Below the pieces are notes generated by a model that searched no databases, was not told where the DNA came from, and saw only the letters and a program-made list of their open reading frames with translations. A program made the translations under genes and the position numbers. From positions 1,488,001 through 1,552,000 of the forward strand of contig NZ_CP053348.1 in the NCBI RefSeq assembly GCF_013394595.1: a stretch of 64,000 nucleotides of DNA, written 5' to 3'. How positions within the stretch are numbered: position 1 is the first letter of the stretch; the number at the start of each line of letters is the position of its first letter. Of this stretch, positions 16,891-25,343 are shown piece after piece. The DNA is from Winogradskyella forsetii. GTDB lineage: Bacteria > Bacteroidota > Bacteroidia > Flavobacteriales > Flavobacteriaceae.

Positions 16891-17798
16891 TGCGAGCATT
16901 GGTCATATCTGGTGGAGGAAGTAAAGGCGCATTCGCAGGTGGTGTGGCGCAATATCTTATTGAAAATAAAAAGCATCAATACGATTTGCTTATTGGTACT
17001 TCAACAGGAAGTTTGCTAGTGTCTCACTTGGGTTTGAAGAACGTAGAGAAAATAAAGGAAGTCTATACCAATGTTGATCAAGCAGCTATATTTGATAGTT
17101 GCCCTTTTATAACGAAAAAGAAAAAAGGCGTGGTAACCATTGGCATTAATCATCTTACGGTGCTTTTAAATTTATTGAAAGGCCATAAAACATTTGGAAC
17201 GAGTTTAAACTTAAAAAAACTCATTAAAAATAAATTGTCGAAAGAAGAATTTAATGCGCTCAAAAACAGTCAAACAGACATTGTAGTTACAGTTTCAAAC
17301 TTATCACTTAACCAGGTCGAATATAAATCGATTAAGGATTTTGACTATGAGGAGTTCTGCGAATGGATCTGGATTTCCTGTAATTATACGCCCTTTATGT
17401 CTTTGGTTAAGAAAAATGGTTGTGAATATGCTGATGGCGGACTTGGTTCTATGGTGCCAATTGAAGAGGCTATTAAACGCGGTGCCACAACGGTAGATGC
17501 TATTATTTTGCAAACGGAAGTCTCGCAACTCAACAGAATGCCATCCATCAATGCCTTTTCGTTACTGACCAATATGTTTGCTTTTATGTTAGATAGAATT
17601 GAAAGTCAAAATATTAGGATCGGTAAATTTGTGGCTTCAAATCAAGAAGCTATCATTAATTTTTATTACACACCAACCGTTTTAACCACCAATTCTTTGA
17701 TTTTTGATAAGCTTAAAATGACAAAATGGTGGGAAAGTGGATTTAATTACGCCAAATATAAAAATGAAGAGCTAAGTCCTTTGGAAACTGAACAATGA
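16890..17798 (+). CDS. Patatin-like phospholipase
   Basis: This 302-residue cytoplasmic-type patatin carries the oxyanion motif GGGSKG (8-13), the nucleophile elbow GTSTG with Ser38, and the catalytic-dyad Asp182 in ADGG. All residues needed for acyl hydrolase activity are present. Substrates are probably phospholipids or other acyl lipids. No signal peptide is present. Its ATG overlaps the stop of the upstream M1 peptidase by one base. A second patatin, with the same length to the catalytic Asp and the same motifs at identical positions, follows 57 bases later, so this is a tandem duplication. Confidence 0.92.
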   Translation: MRALVISGGGSKGAFAGGVAQYLIENKKHQYDLLIGTSTGSLLVSHLGLKNVEKIKEVYTNVDQAAIFDSCPFITKKKKGVVTIGINHLTVLLNLLKGHKTFGTSLNLKKLIKNKLSKEEFNALKNSQTDIVVTVSNLSLNQVEYKSIKDFDYEEFCEWIWISCNYTPFMSLVKKNGCEYADGGLGSMVPIEEAIKRGATTVDAIILQTEVSQLNRMPSINAFSLLTNMFAFMLDRIESQNIRIGKFVASNQEAIINFYYTPTVLTTNSLIFDKLKMTKWWESGFNYAKYKNEELSPLETEQ

Positions 17799-17855
17799 AA
17801 TCGTATCATGCAGTTTCGTTTATAAAAAAAATCAAAAACCATAGGTAATCAATAG

Positions 17856-18740
17856 ATGCGAGCATTAGTTATATCAGGTGGCGGAAGTAAGGGAGCGTTT
17901 GCAGGCGGCGTAGCGCAATATCTTATAGAGCGCGAAAAACATAATTACGACATGTTTTTAGGGACGTCAACAGGAAGCCTTTTGGTTCCGCATTTAGCTG
18001 TAAATAAAATTGGAAAACTCTACGATATATTTACCAATGTTCAGCAGCACGATATTTTTAGCGTTAGCCCATTCGTGCAACGAAAAAAAGGCGATAGGGA
18101 ATATGTGTCCATTGATTTTGTGAATTCTCTTTGGCAGTTTATTAGGCGCAGACGAACTTTTGGTGAAAGTAAGGCGCTAAGGAAAAACATTAGAAAAAAT
18201 GTGACTTATGAAGAGTATCTGCAAATTAGAAAGGAAAAACATGACGTTATAGTCACAGTTTCAAATTTATCCATGAATCGCGTGGAGTATAAATCCATTC
18301 AAGACTGTTCTTATGAAGAATTCTGTAATTGGATCTGGATTTCATGTAATTATATCCCATTTATGTCCTTGGTAAAAGTTGATGGTTATGAATATGCGGA
18401 TGGTGGATTAGGAAGCGTAATTCCTATTAGGGAAGCCATTCAACGCGGTGCAACTGAGGTTGATGCCATTGTTTTGGAAGCAGAAACTTTAGGAAAACAA
18501 AAGGTATTGGGTAAAAATCCATTTTCATTAATGATTAGTCTATTTGGGCATTTGTTGAACCAAGTGGAGCGCAATGATATTATCATCGGAAAACTAGCGG
18601 CTAGAAATAAAAATGTAAAACTAAATTTATACTACACACCAACAAGTCTTACCGAGAATTCGTTGATTTTTAGCAAAAGACTCATGGAAAAATGGTGGAA
18701 AGAAGGTTATGAATATGCCGAACGTAGGCATGAGAAATAG
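17856..18740 (+). CDS. Patatin-like phospholipase (tandem paralogue)
   Basis: This 294-residue protein is a paralogue of the preceding gene: the first 20 or so residues are nearly identical, and GGGSKG (8-13), Ser38 in GTSTG and Asp182 in ADGG coincide exactly. The two diverge most in the lid-like region after residue 45 and in the C-terminal third, which suggests different substrates or partners. No signal peptide is visible. It ends 24 bases before the lycopene cyclase gene and is likely in the same transcript. Confidence 0.92.
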   Translation: MRALVISGGGSKGAFAGGVAQYLIEREKHNYDMFLGTSTGSLLVPHLAVNKIGKLYDIFTNVQQHDIFSVSPFVQRKKGDREYVSIDFVNSLWQFIRRRRTFGESKALRKNIRKNVTYEEYLQIRKEKHDVIVTVSNLSMNRVEYKSIQDCSYEEFCNWIWISCNYIPFMSLVKVDGYEYADGGLGSVIPIREAIQRGATEVDAIVLEAETLGKQKVLGKNPFSLMISLFGHLLNQVERNDIIIGKLAARNKNVKLNLYYTPTSLTENSLIFSKRLMEKWWKEGYEYAERRHEK

Positions 18741-18764
18741 GTTTTTAAATTTATAACAACACAA

Positions 18765-19907
18765 TTGACCAAATACGATTATATCATACTAGGAGCAGGA
18801 GCTTCAGGGTTGATGCTGGCATACCGAATGTCGCAAGATGCTTACTTTGATGATAAGTCAATTCTGATTATTGATAAAACGAAAGACAAAGGTAATGATA
18901 GAACCTGGTGCTTTTGGGAAAATGGCGCAGGAGAATGGGATGCGCTCTTAACTAAAACGTGGGATACCGTTTACTTTGGGAGTGCTATGTTTTCGAAATC
19001 AATACCAATTTCGCCATTTCAATATAAAATGCTTAGAAGTGAAGCGTTTTACGAATCGCTTTGGAAAAGCATCAATCAAAAATCTAATTTTAGTTTTATT
19101 GAAGATACTGTTGATGACTTCACAGAATTAAAAAAAGGAGTTCAGGTCATTACCAAAAATGGCAGTTATTTTGGTTCAAAACTATTTAACAGTTTGCCAA
19201 AACCTGAAGTCTATAAGTCGCAACAAAAATATCCTGTTTTACAACAGCATTTTGTCGGTTGGTTTGTAAAAACAAAAACGGATCTGTTTGATGATTCCAT
19301 GGCAACATTCATGGATTTTAATGTGCCTCAAAATGGAAATACACGTTTTATGTATGTATTACCAATAGATAAAAAAACGGCACTATTTGAATATACTCTG
19401 TTTTCTAAAAAATTATTGGAATATTCTGATTATGAAAATAGTATAGTAAGTTACTTAAATAAAAAAAATATATCAGAATACGAAATTGTTGAAAAAGAAA
19501 AAGGTAATATTCCAATGACCTCTTTCAATTTTCAAGACTTAAATTCGACCCATATTCTCAATATAGGGACAGCAGGCGGTTGGACAAAAGCCAGTACGGG
19601 TTATACTTTTAAAAACACATCGAAAAAAACGAAACAAGTCATAGATTTTCTAAAGAAAAAAGAGGACTTATCTAAGTTTCACAAGAAAACAAAATTCAGA
19701 TTTTACGATTTAATCTTTTTAGATGTTTTGGCGAATCATAATGACGAAGGTGCAGCGTTATTTTCATCTATGTTTAAAAAAGCAGACACCAAAACGATAT
19801 TCAAATTTTTGGATGAAGAATCGACTTTGCTAGAAGATTTAAAAATTATACTTTCCGTTCCGCCAAAACGGTTTATTCAGGCGTTTTTTAAAAGATTATT
19901 TACTTAA
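18765..19907 (+). CDS. crtY: Lycopene cyclase family protein (CrtY type)
   Basis: This 380-residue flavoprotein has the dinucleotide-binding motif GAGASG (10-15) and the lycopene cyclase signature DRTWCFW (45-51), followed by a late TAGGWTKASTGYTF segment typical of CrtY/CrtL-b enzymes. It would close beta-ionone rings on lycopene to give beta-carotene, the precursor of zeaxanthin-type yellow pigments common in marine flavobacteria. The start is TTG: the in-frame stop at 18738 leaves no ATG before the conserved N-terminus. It follows two patatins, and other carotenoid genes are not nearby. Confidence 0.9.
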   Translation: MTKYDYIILGAGASGLMLAYRMSQDAYFDDKSILIIDKTKDKGNDRTWCFWENGAGEWDALLTKTWDTVYFGSAMFSKSIPISPFQYKMLRSEAFYESLWKSINQKSNFSFIEDTVDDFTELKKGVQVITKNGSYFGSKLFNSLPKPEVYKSQQKYPVLQQHFVGWFVKTKTDLFDDSMATFMDFNVPQNGNTRFMYVLPIDKKTALFEYTLFSKKLLEYSDYENSIVSYLNKKNISEYEIVEKEKGNIPMTSFNFQDLNSTHILNIGTAGGWTKASTGYTFKNTSKKTKQVIDFLKKKEDLSKFHKKTKFRFYDLIFLDVLANHNDEGAALFSSMFKKADTKTIFKFLDEESTLLEDLKIILSVPPKRFIQAFFKRLFT

Positions 19908-19957
19908 AATTCTCACGATGGGATAGCCGAATATTGGAAAATTGAATATGATTAATT

Positions 19958-19999
19958 AACCAAGAACCAAGAACCAAGAACCAAGAACCAAGAACCAAG
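19958..19999 (+). repeat. Tandem repeat, AACCAAG x 6
   Basis: Six perfect head-to-tail copies of a 7-base unit occupy 19958-19999 in the gap between lycopene cyclase and the small minus-strand genes. They are followed by purine-rich sequence and, at 20146-20159, two near copies of a GAAGACG-type heptamer. Confidence 0.9.
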
Positions 20000-20171
20000 A
20001 AAAAAGAGAAAAGAAAAAAGACGCGGAAGACTAGTGAATGAAGCTGGGATTTTAAGTATGAAATTTTATTTGTAACCGAAGACTTAAACCTATAAAACTA
20101 AGTTTCCTCAACATAACATATGAGTGAGGAGTTTCTTCCCAATGGGAAGACGGAAGATGGGCTTTTGTTTC

Positions 20172-20405
20172 TTACTGATAAACTTGCCCACGATGAGGCT
20201 TCAAAGCTTCTCTAATGGGTTTCATTTCAGATTCATCGACTACCAAATATGCCAAACTGTGCATGTCGTTTAAGGTTTCGATACCAGTAATAGTAACGTC
20301 TAGCTTGTTGTTTACGATGTATTCTTTTAAATGGATTAAATGGTGTTCTGCGGTTTTCTGTCCTGTTGGTCCTTTGAAATCCCAAATTAATTTTAATTTT
20401 CGCAT
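20172..20405 (-). CDS. Conserved small protein, function unknown
   Basis: This 77-residue cytoplasmic protein begins MRKLKLIWDFKGPTG and contains an AEHHLIHL helix and an acidic DESEMKPIREAL helix. The alternating strand/helix pattern suggests a ferredoxin-like or similar small alpha/beta fold. I do not recognise a named family, though similar short proteins occur in marine Flavobacteriaceae. It ends a two-gene minus-strand unit with the SRPBCC protein 12 bases upstream. No cysteines or metal motif are seen apart from the two adjacent histidines. Confidence 0.7.
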   Translation of the reverse strand: MRKLKLIWDFKGPTGQKTAEHHLIHLKEYIVNNKLDVTITGIETLNDMHSLAYLVVDESEMKPIREALKPHRGQVYQ

Positions 20406-20417
20406 GGTTTAATGGTC

Positions 20418-20876
20418 TTAGGATTTTGGTTTGTGGACGGAAATTCCTTTTTCAACAAAATTTTTAAAGTTTGTCATATAGGTTTTAGTCTGTTTTTTGA
20501 AAGCACCAGGCATAAAAAACAACATCATGCTCATCATAAAGTTTGTGGGTTGAAATTCGTTAACGGCTGTCCATTTTGTAAATCCGTTTTCAGATTTATA
20601 ATAATTTTTCTGAATGTTGCGCATGCCTTTCGTGGTGTAGGTGGCATGAAATTCATTTGGAAAATCTTGTTTTGTAACCGTTTCAATAATTTCCATTTTT
20701 CGGTTGCCAAAGTGGTAGTTCAATTTCATTTTTGCACCAAGCTCGTTAGGAATTCCCGAGATGTGGGCGGTGCTCACTAAACCTTCTTGCCAATGTTTCC
20801 AGTTGGTTGCAGAATTCAATTTTTTTATAACTTCTGAAATCGGTTTTTCAATCAATATTTCAGTAATGTACTGCAT
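20418..20876 (-). CDS. SRPBCC family protein (START-like)
   Basis: This 152-residue protein has an N-terminal ITEILIEKPISEVIKKL strand-helix and a WKHWQEGLV segment, typical of the SRPBCC/polyketide-cyclase-like fold that forms a hydrophobic pocket for small ligands. The rest alternates beta strands and ends in a long amphipathic helix. The ligand is unknown. It is the first gene of a minus-strand pair with the 77-residue protein. Confidence 0.8.
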   Translation of the reverse strand: MQYITEILIEKPISEVIKKLNSATNWKHWQEGLVSTAHISGIPNELGAKMKLNYHFGNRKMEIIETVTKQDFPNEFHATYTTKGMRNIQKNYYKSENGFTKWTAVNEFQPTNFMMSMMLFFMPGAFKKQTKTYMTNFKNFVEKGISVHKPKS

Positions 20877-21046
20877 GCTGAGGGAATTTTGATAAATGTA
20901 TAAAAACCGTTAGCAATAGTTTCATCTAATCGACGTTAAACTGTTTTAATTGTTAAAATCATTGTAAAAATAGCTAACCAATTTTAATGGTATGATTTTT
21001 ACTACGTAATTAGCAAGAATAATTAAAATATTGCCTTTGAAGCGCC

Positions 21047-21076
21047 TTGCTAAATAAGGTATTTATGTTATTTTTG
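21047..21076 (+). promoter_or_regulatory. Promoter of the PPIase-SurA-MoxR operon
   Basis: TTG at 21047-21049 and TATTTTTG at 21069-21076 are 19 bases apart, a good match to the Bacteroidota consensus. Transcription would start near 21083, favouring the ATG at 21123 over the in-frame GTG at 21090. Confidence 0.75.
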
Positions 21077-21122
21077 CTGAGTTTGAAAAGTGAATACATT
21101 TTATAACCCTATAGAATACATT

Positions 21123-23066
21123 ATGAGTCTTAAATTTCAATGTTTGTTTTTGGTGTTTTTCGCACTAAATATTTCTTTTTCCCAAGATAAAGATCAGGTG
21201 CTACTTAAAGTAGATGGTGAACCAATCATGGCTTCAGAATTTTTGAGGGTTTACAACAAAAATTTGGACTTGGTAAAGGATGAAAGCCAAAAGGATATCG
21301 ATGGTTATCTAAAACTTTTTACGGAGTATCAGCTGAAATTAAAAGAAGCTAAGCGCTTAAAGTTGGACGAGGACGAAAATTATAAAAGGGAGTTTTCAAG
21401 ATATCAAAAGCAATTGATTGGAAATTATATCTCAGAAAATAAGGTAACCGATGCTTTGGTAAAAGAGGCTTATGAGCGTAGCAATATCGATGTCAATGCT
21501 GCTCATATGTTGGTGCGTTTGGATGCGACTGCAAATGATACTTTAGCCGCTTACAATGAAGTTTTAGCCTTAAGAGAACGAGCACTAAAGGAAGGTTTTG
21601 ATAAGGTTAAGGCAGAAATGCACAATGGTCAAACCATTTTTATTGAAGATTTAGGCTATTTCTCAGCCTTTAAGATGGTTTACGATTTTGAATCGGCTGC
21701 TTATCATACGCCTGTCGGAGAAATTTCTATGCCTTTTAGAACCCAATTTGGTTATCATGTGGTAAAAGTAAATGATAAACGCGAATCACGAGGTACCATT
21801 ACAGCTGCCCATATTATGGTGAATTTAGCACATAAAGATTCGCTAAGGGATCCAGAACAACGTATTAATGAAATTTATAAAAAACTGAATCAAGGCGAAA
21901 GTTTTGAATCTCTCGCAAAACAATTTTCTGAAGATAAAAGTTCGGCTAAAAACGGTGGAAAGCTAACTCCTTTTAAAAGCGGACAGTTAAGTTCTACGGA
22001 GTTTGAAGACGAAGCATTTGGATTGAAAAAAGATGGCGATGTTAGCAAGCCTTTTAAAACGGCTTATGGATGGCATATTGTGAAGCGAATTGAATTGAAG
22101 CCTAATGCATCTTTTGAGGACGTAAAATCTGATTTTGAAACCAAAGTAAAACGGGATTCAAGATCTAAATTGATTAATGAGGCCATGGTGACCAAGCTTA
22201 AGAAGAAATATAAGATAAGCTTCAATAATGACGCAAAAACTTATTTCGCTTCTATTTTGAACAATGATTTTTATAATCGTACTTGGACCTTACCAGATAA
22301 TTTTAAAAAGGATGAAACGGTCTTCACAATTAATAAAACGCCATTTACTTATGAAGCTTTTGGAAATCATTTAGTAATGGCACAACGCATCTATACAGGC
22401 AAGAATACGCCATTTACCAATATTATAGATAAGGAGTTCGAGAGCTTTTTTGAAAAATCGATCTTTCAATATAGAGAGGACAATTTGGAATCGGAAAATG
22501 AAGACTATGCAAATATTTTAAAGGAATATAGAGATGGTCTTTTATTGTTCGATTTAATGGAGAAGGAAGTATGGAACAAGGCATCAAAAGACACTGTCGG
22601 ACTAGAAACTTATTATAATAAAAACAAATCCAAATACCAATGGAACGATAGGGTAGATGTGGTCATGGCAACTTCTGCAGAGAAATCCAACATGAAGAAA
22701 ATCCTTAAACTGATGAAAAAAGGAAAGTCTGAAGAAGATATCAAAGAAGCGTTGAATACTTCGGATGAACAAAATGTAATCTTCACAAAAGGCATTTATA
22801 AAGTAGATAATCCTATTTTACCTTCTAATTTTGAAGCGAAAAAAGGGATTTCAGATATCTATGAACATCACGAAGCGTTTCATGTTATTGATGTCAAGGC
22901 AGTTTTACCAGCAGGACAAAAATCTTTAGAAGAAGCTAAAGGAAGCGTCATCAATGATTATCAAACCGAAATAGAGGCCAATTGGATCAACGAGTTATAC
23001 GATCGTTTTGAGATTGAAGTCAATCAAGATGTTCTTGAAGCTGTTAAAGCTGAGATAGGAAACTAA
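21123..23066 (+). CDS. Exported peptidylprolyl isomerase with two parvulin domains
   Basis: This 647-residue protein has a signal peptide ending SFSQ (about residue 21). Two consecutive PpiC/parvulin rotamase domains follow, one from NAAHMLVRL to FGYHVVKV and the next from TAAHIMVNL to GWHIVKRI, then a long C-terminal region that also resembles a degenerate rotamase repeat. It should act as a periplasmic chaperone/isomerase for outer membrane or secreted proteins. I chose ATG 21123 because the signal peptide begins there and the promoter at 21047-21076 leaves almost no leader for the GTG at 21090. It heads a four-gene run with two more PPIase-like genes and moxR. Confidence 0.9.
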   Translation: MSLKFQCLFLVFFALNISFSQDKDQVLLKVDGEPIMASEFLRVYNKNLDLVKDESQKDIDGYLKLFTEYQLKLKEAKRLKLDEDENYKREFSRYQKQLIGNYISENKVTDALVKEAYERSNIDVNAAHMLVRLDATANDTLAAYNEVLALRERALKEGFDKVKAEMHNGQTIFIEDLGYFSAFKMVYDFESAAYHTPVGEISMPFRTQFGYHVVKVNDKRESRGTITAAHIMVNLAHKDSLRDPEQRINEIYKKLNQGESFESLAKQFSEDKSSAKNGGKLTPFKSGQLSSTEFEDEAFGLKKDGDVSKPFKTAYGWHIVKRIELKPNASFEDVKSDFETKVKRDSRSKLINEAMVTKLKKKYKISFNNDAKTYFASILNNDFYNRTWTLPDNFKKDETVFTINKTPFTYEAFGNHLVMAQRIYTGKNTPFTNIIDKEFESFFEKSIFQYREDNLESENEDYANILKEYRDGLLLFDLMEKEVWNKASKDTVGLETYYNKNKSKYQWNDRVDVVMATSAEKSNMKKILKLMKKGKSEEDIKEALNTSDEQNVIFTKGIYKVDNPILPSNFEAKKGISDIYEHHEAFHVIDVKAVLPAGQKSLEEAKGSVINDYQTEIEANWINELYDRFEIEVNQDVLEAVKAEIGN

Positions 23067-23076
23067 TTAAAAATTT

Positions 23077-23928
23077 TTGAAACACACCTTATACATAGTT
23101 CTTTTTAGTTTACTTTTTACCAGCTGTGATTTTTTTAAAAGTTCAGATGATTTAGAGCCAGTTGCTAGGGTTAACGATAACTATCTTTACAAAGAAGATA
23201 TTAAGGGTATTGTCCCAAAAGGTGCTTCTAAGGAAGATAGTACGCTACTGGTAAATGCATACGTTGAGCGTTGGGCAAGGCAATTGCTGTTGATGGAAGG
23301 TGCTTTGGTCAACCTATCGGAAGAAAAGCAAAATGAGTTTTTAAAACTAGTGGATCAGTATAAAAATGACTTATATGCCAAAGCGTATTTAGAAGGCTTG
23401 GTTAAGAAAAATATCGATACCATAGTTAAGCAAGAAGAAGCGCAATTATTTTATGAGGCCAACAAGGAATCTTTTAAATTGAATGACGATTTGGTTCAAT
23501 TTAGGTATATAAGTTTACCGCTTAATCCTATTAATTTAGACACCATAAAAAACCGTTTTAAACGATTCGAGGCCAAGGACAGAGCCTATTTAGATTCTAT
23601 TTCAGTGCAATTTAGATCCTACTCCTTAAATGATTCAATTTGGATCAAGTTGAATCGCGTTGCAGAAAAAATTCCGATTATAAACGGTTCCAATAAAAAT
23701 CAACTGTTAAAAAAAACTAATTTCTTACAACTCAAAGATTCATTAAACCTATATTTGATGCAAGTTAATGACGTACGCCTTCAAAACGACTATGCACCTT
23801 TGGATTATGTAAATACGTCGATCAACAAAATTGTTATAAACAAAAGAAAATTAGAGCTCATCAAGCAACTCGAAAATGATATTACAAAAGATGCCATCAA
23901 AAACAATAAATTCCAAATTTATAATTAA
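23077..23928 (+). CDS. Lipoprotein resembling the SurA/PPIase N-terminal region, no rotamase domain
   Basis: This 283-residue lipoprotein has lipobox TSC (Cys17), then ARVNDNYLYKEDI, the strand-turn seen at the start of SurA-type chaperones. A helical segment follows (ERWARQLLLMEGAL, then a Lys/Glu-rich stretch). The C-terminal half lacks the AAHILV and GYHII signatures of parvulin domains, so it is unlikely to be a catalytic isomerase. A chaperone or scaffold role alongside the two flanking isomerases is an inference. The start is TTG, since an in-frame stop at 23068 leaves no ATG. Its 3' end overlaps the SurA-like gene by up to 53 bases, indicating coupled translation. Confidence 0.8.
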   Translation: MKHTLYIVLFSLLFTSCDFFKSSDDLEPVARVNDNYLYKEDIKGIVPKGASKEDSTLLVNAYVERWARQLLLMEGALVNLSEEKQNEFLKLVDQYKNDLYAKAYLEGLVKKNIDTIVKQEEAQLFYEANKESFKLNDDLVQFRYISLPLNPINLDTIKNRFKRFEAKDRAYLDSISVQFRSYSLNDSIWIKLNRVAEKIPIINGSNKNQLLKKTNFLQLKDSLNLYLMQVNDVRLQNDYAPLDYVNTSINKIVINKRKLELIKQLENDITKDAIKNNKFQIYN

Positions 23929-25333
23929 AGCCGCCCTTTTAGTTGGCTTTATGTCATTTAATTTCAGCAATGCCCAAGAAATCATTGATGATGAAAAACC
24001 AGAATTATTAGAAAAACCAAAAGATAGTGTAGTTAATAAAACACGTATTAAAGCCGATGGCGTAGCCGCTGTGGTTGGTGATTTTATTCTTTTGGAATCT
24101 GATTTAGATCGGGAAATAGCACAGTTGGAAGCCCAAGGTGCAGATCTTAAAGGCTTGACACGATGCGAACTTTTTGGAAGTCTATTAGAAAGTAAATTGT
24201 ATTCCCATCAAGCTATTCAGGATAGTGTTATTGTAAATGAACTGCAAATTAAATCGCGTGTAGACCAACAAATTCAAGGTATTTTGGCTCAGATGAATGG
24301 CGATATGGATCAAATGCTAAAGTATTACAAAAAAGATTCTGAACAAGCATTGAGAGAAGAGATGTACGAGATTAACAAAAATGGTTATCTCGCACAGGAA
24401 ATGCAAGCTAAGGTTACAGGAGATATTGAAGTAACTCCAGAAGAGGTGAGAACTTTTTTTAACGACATCCCAAAAGATGAGCGCCCAACCTTTGGTACTG
24501 AATTAAAATTGGCACAAATCGTAATCATCCCAGAAGTAACAGAGGAAGCAAAACAAGATGTTATTGATAGACTAAAAGGTTTTAAGAGAGATGTAGAAGA
24601 AAATGGTTCTAGTTTCACAACTAAGGTATTGTTTTACACCGAAGATTCCGGATCTAAATCAACAGGTGGAAAATATACGTTAAACAGAAAACAACCGAGA
24701 ATGGTAAAAGAGTTCAGGGATGTTGCTTTCTCTATGCAAGAAGGGGAAATTTCAGAACCTTTTGAAACGGATTTTGGATACCATATTATATTTTTAGAGA
24801 AAATTAGAGGTCAAGAATACGACGTAAGACACATTTTATTGCGTCCTGAATTGACACAGGAAGCCATAAAAAAAGCAAAGGATCGCATTGACGAGGTTAG
24901 AGCCAAAATTGTTGACGGCACTTTGACTTTTGCAGAAGCAGCAAGAGAATTTAGTGACGAAAAGGAAACTAAATATGAAGGCGGGCAAATGACCAACCCA
25001 ACCACTCAAGATTTTAATTTTGAATTAACTAGAATGGATCCAGAACTGTATTCTCAAATTCAGGATTTAAAGGATGGAGAAGTCAGTGAGGTTTTTCAAG
25101 ATGAAGATCGAATTAATAGAATAAAATTTAAAATATTAACCGTTACAGATCGTATTGATGATCACGAAGCCGACTTTGCCAAGGATTATCTCAAAATTAA
25201 AAATTTAGCTTTACAAGACAAACAAATTAGAGCTGTTGAAAAATGGCAAACGGAAACCATTAAGGATACATACATTAAAATCAATGGTGAGTACAGGGAT
25301 TGTGATTTTCAAAGTAACTGGTTAAAAAAATAA
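23876..25333 (+). CDS. SurA-like periplasmic peptidylprolyl isomerase
   Basis: This 485-residue exported protein has a signal peptide ending SNAQ, a SurA_N-type region (VAAVVGDFILLESDL through the YEINKNGYLAQEMQ helix), one parvulin domain (TELKLAQIVI to FGYHIIFL) and a second (YDVRHILLR to the DGEVSEVF segment). This matches SurA architecture, so it should guide beta-barrel proteins through the periplasm. Two ATG codons (23876 and 23891) are possible starts. Both overlap the upstream lipoprotein gene, and the later one gives a more usual signal peptide. moxR follows after 10 bases. Confidence 0.9.
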   Translation: MILQKMPSKTINSKFIIKAALLVGFMSFNFSNAQEIIDDEKPELLEKPKDSVVNKTRIKADGVAAVVGDFILLESDLDREIAQLEAQGADLKGLTRCELFGSLLESKLYSHQAIQDSVIVNELQIKSRVDQQIQGILAQMNGDMDQMLKYYKKDSEQALREEMYEINKNGYLAQEMQAKVTGDIEVTPEEVRTFFNDIPKDERPTFGTELKLAQIVIIPEVTEEAKQDVIDRLKGFKRDVEENGSSFTTKVLFYTEDSGSKSTGGKYTLNRKQPRMVKEFRDVAFSMQEGEISEPFETDFGYHIIFLEKIRGQEYDVRHILLRPELTQEAIKKAKDRIDEVRAKIVDGTLTFAEAAREFSDEKETKYEGGQMTNPTTQDFNFELTRMDPELYSQIQDLKDGEVSEVFQDEDRINRIKFKILTVTDRIDDHEADFAKDYLKIKNLALQDKQIRAVEKWQTETIKDTYIKINGEYRDCDFQSNWLKK

Positions 25334-25343
25334 GCGTATATAT

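Noticed and set aside
19958..19999. Possible CRISPR array
   Set aside because: Units are 7 bases with no spacers, and there are no cas genes; it is a simple tandem repeat.
20412..20780. A 122-codon plus-strand frame
   Set aside because: It is antisense to the SRPBCC gene, is Cys/Phe-rich with no recognisable domain, and ranks below the sense gene.
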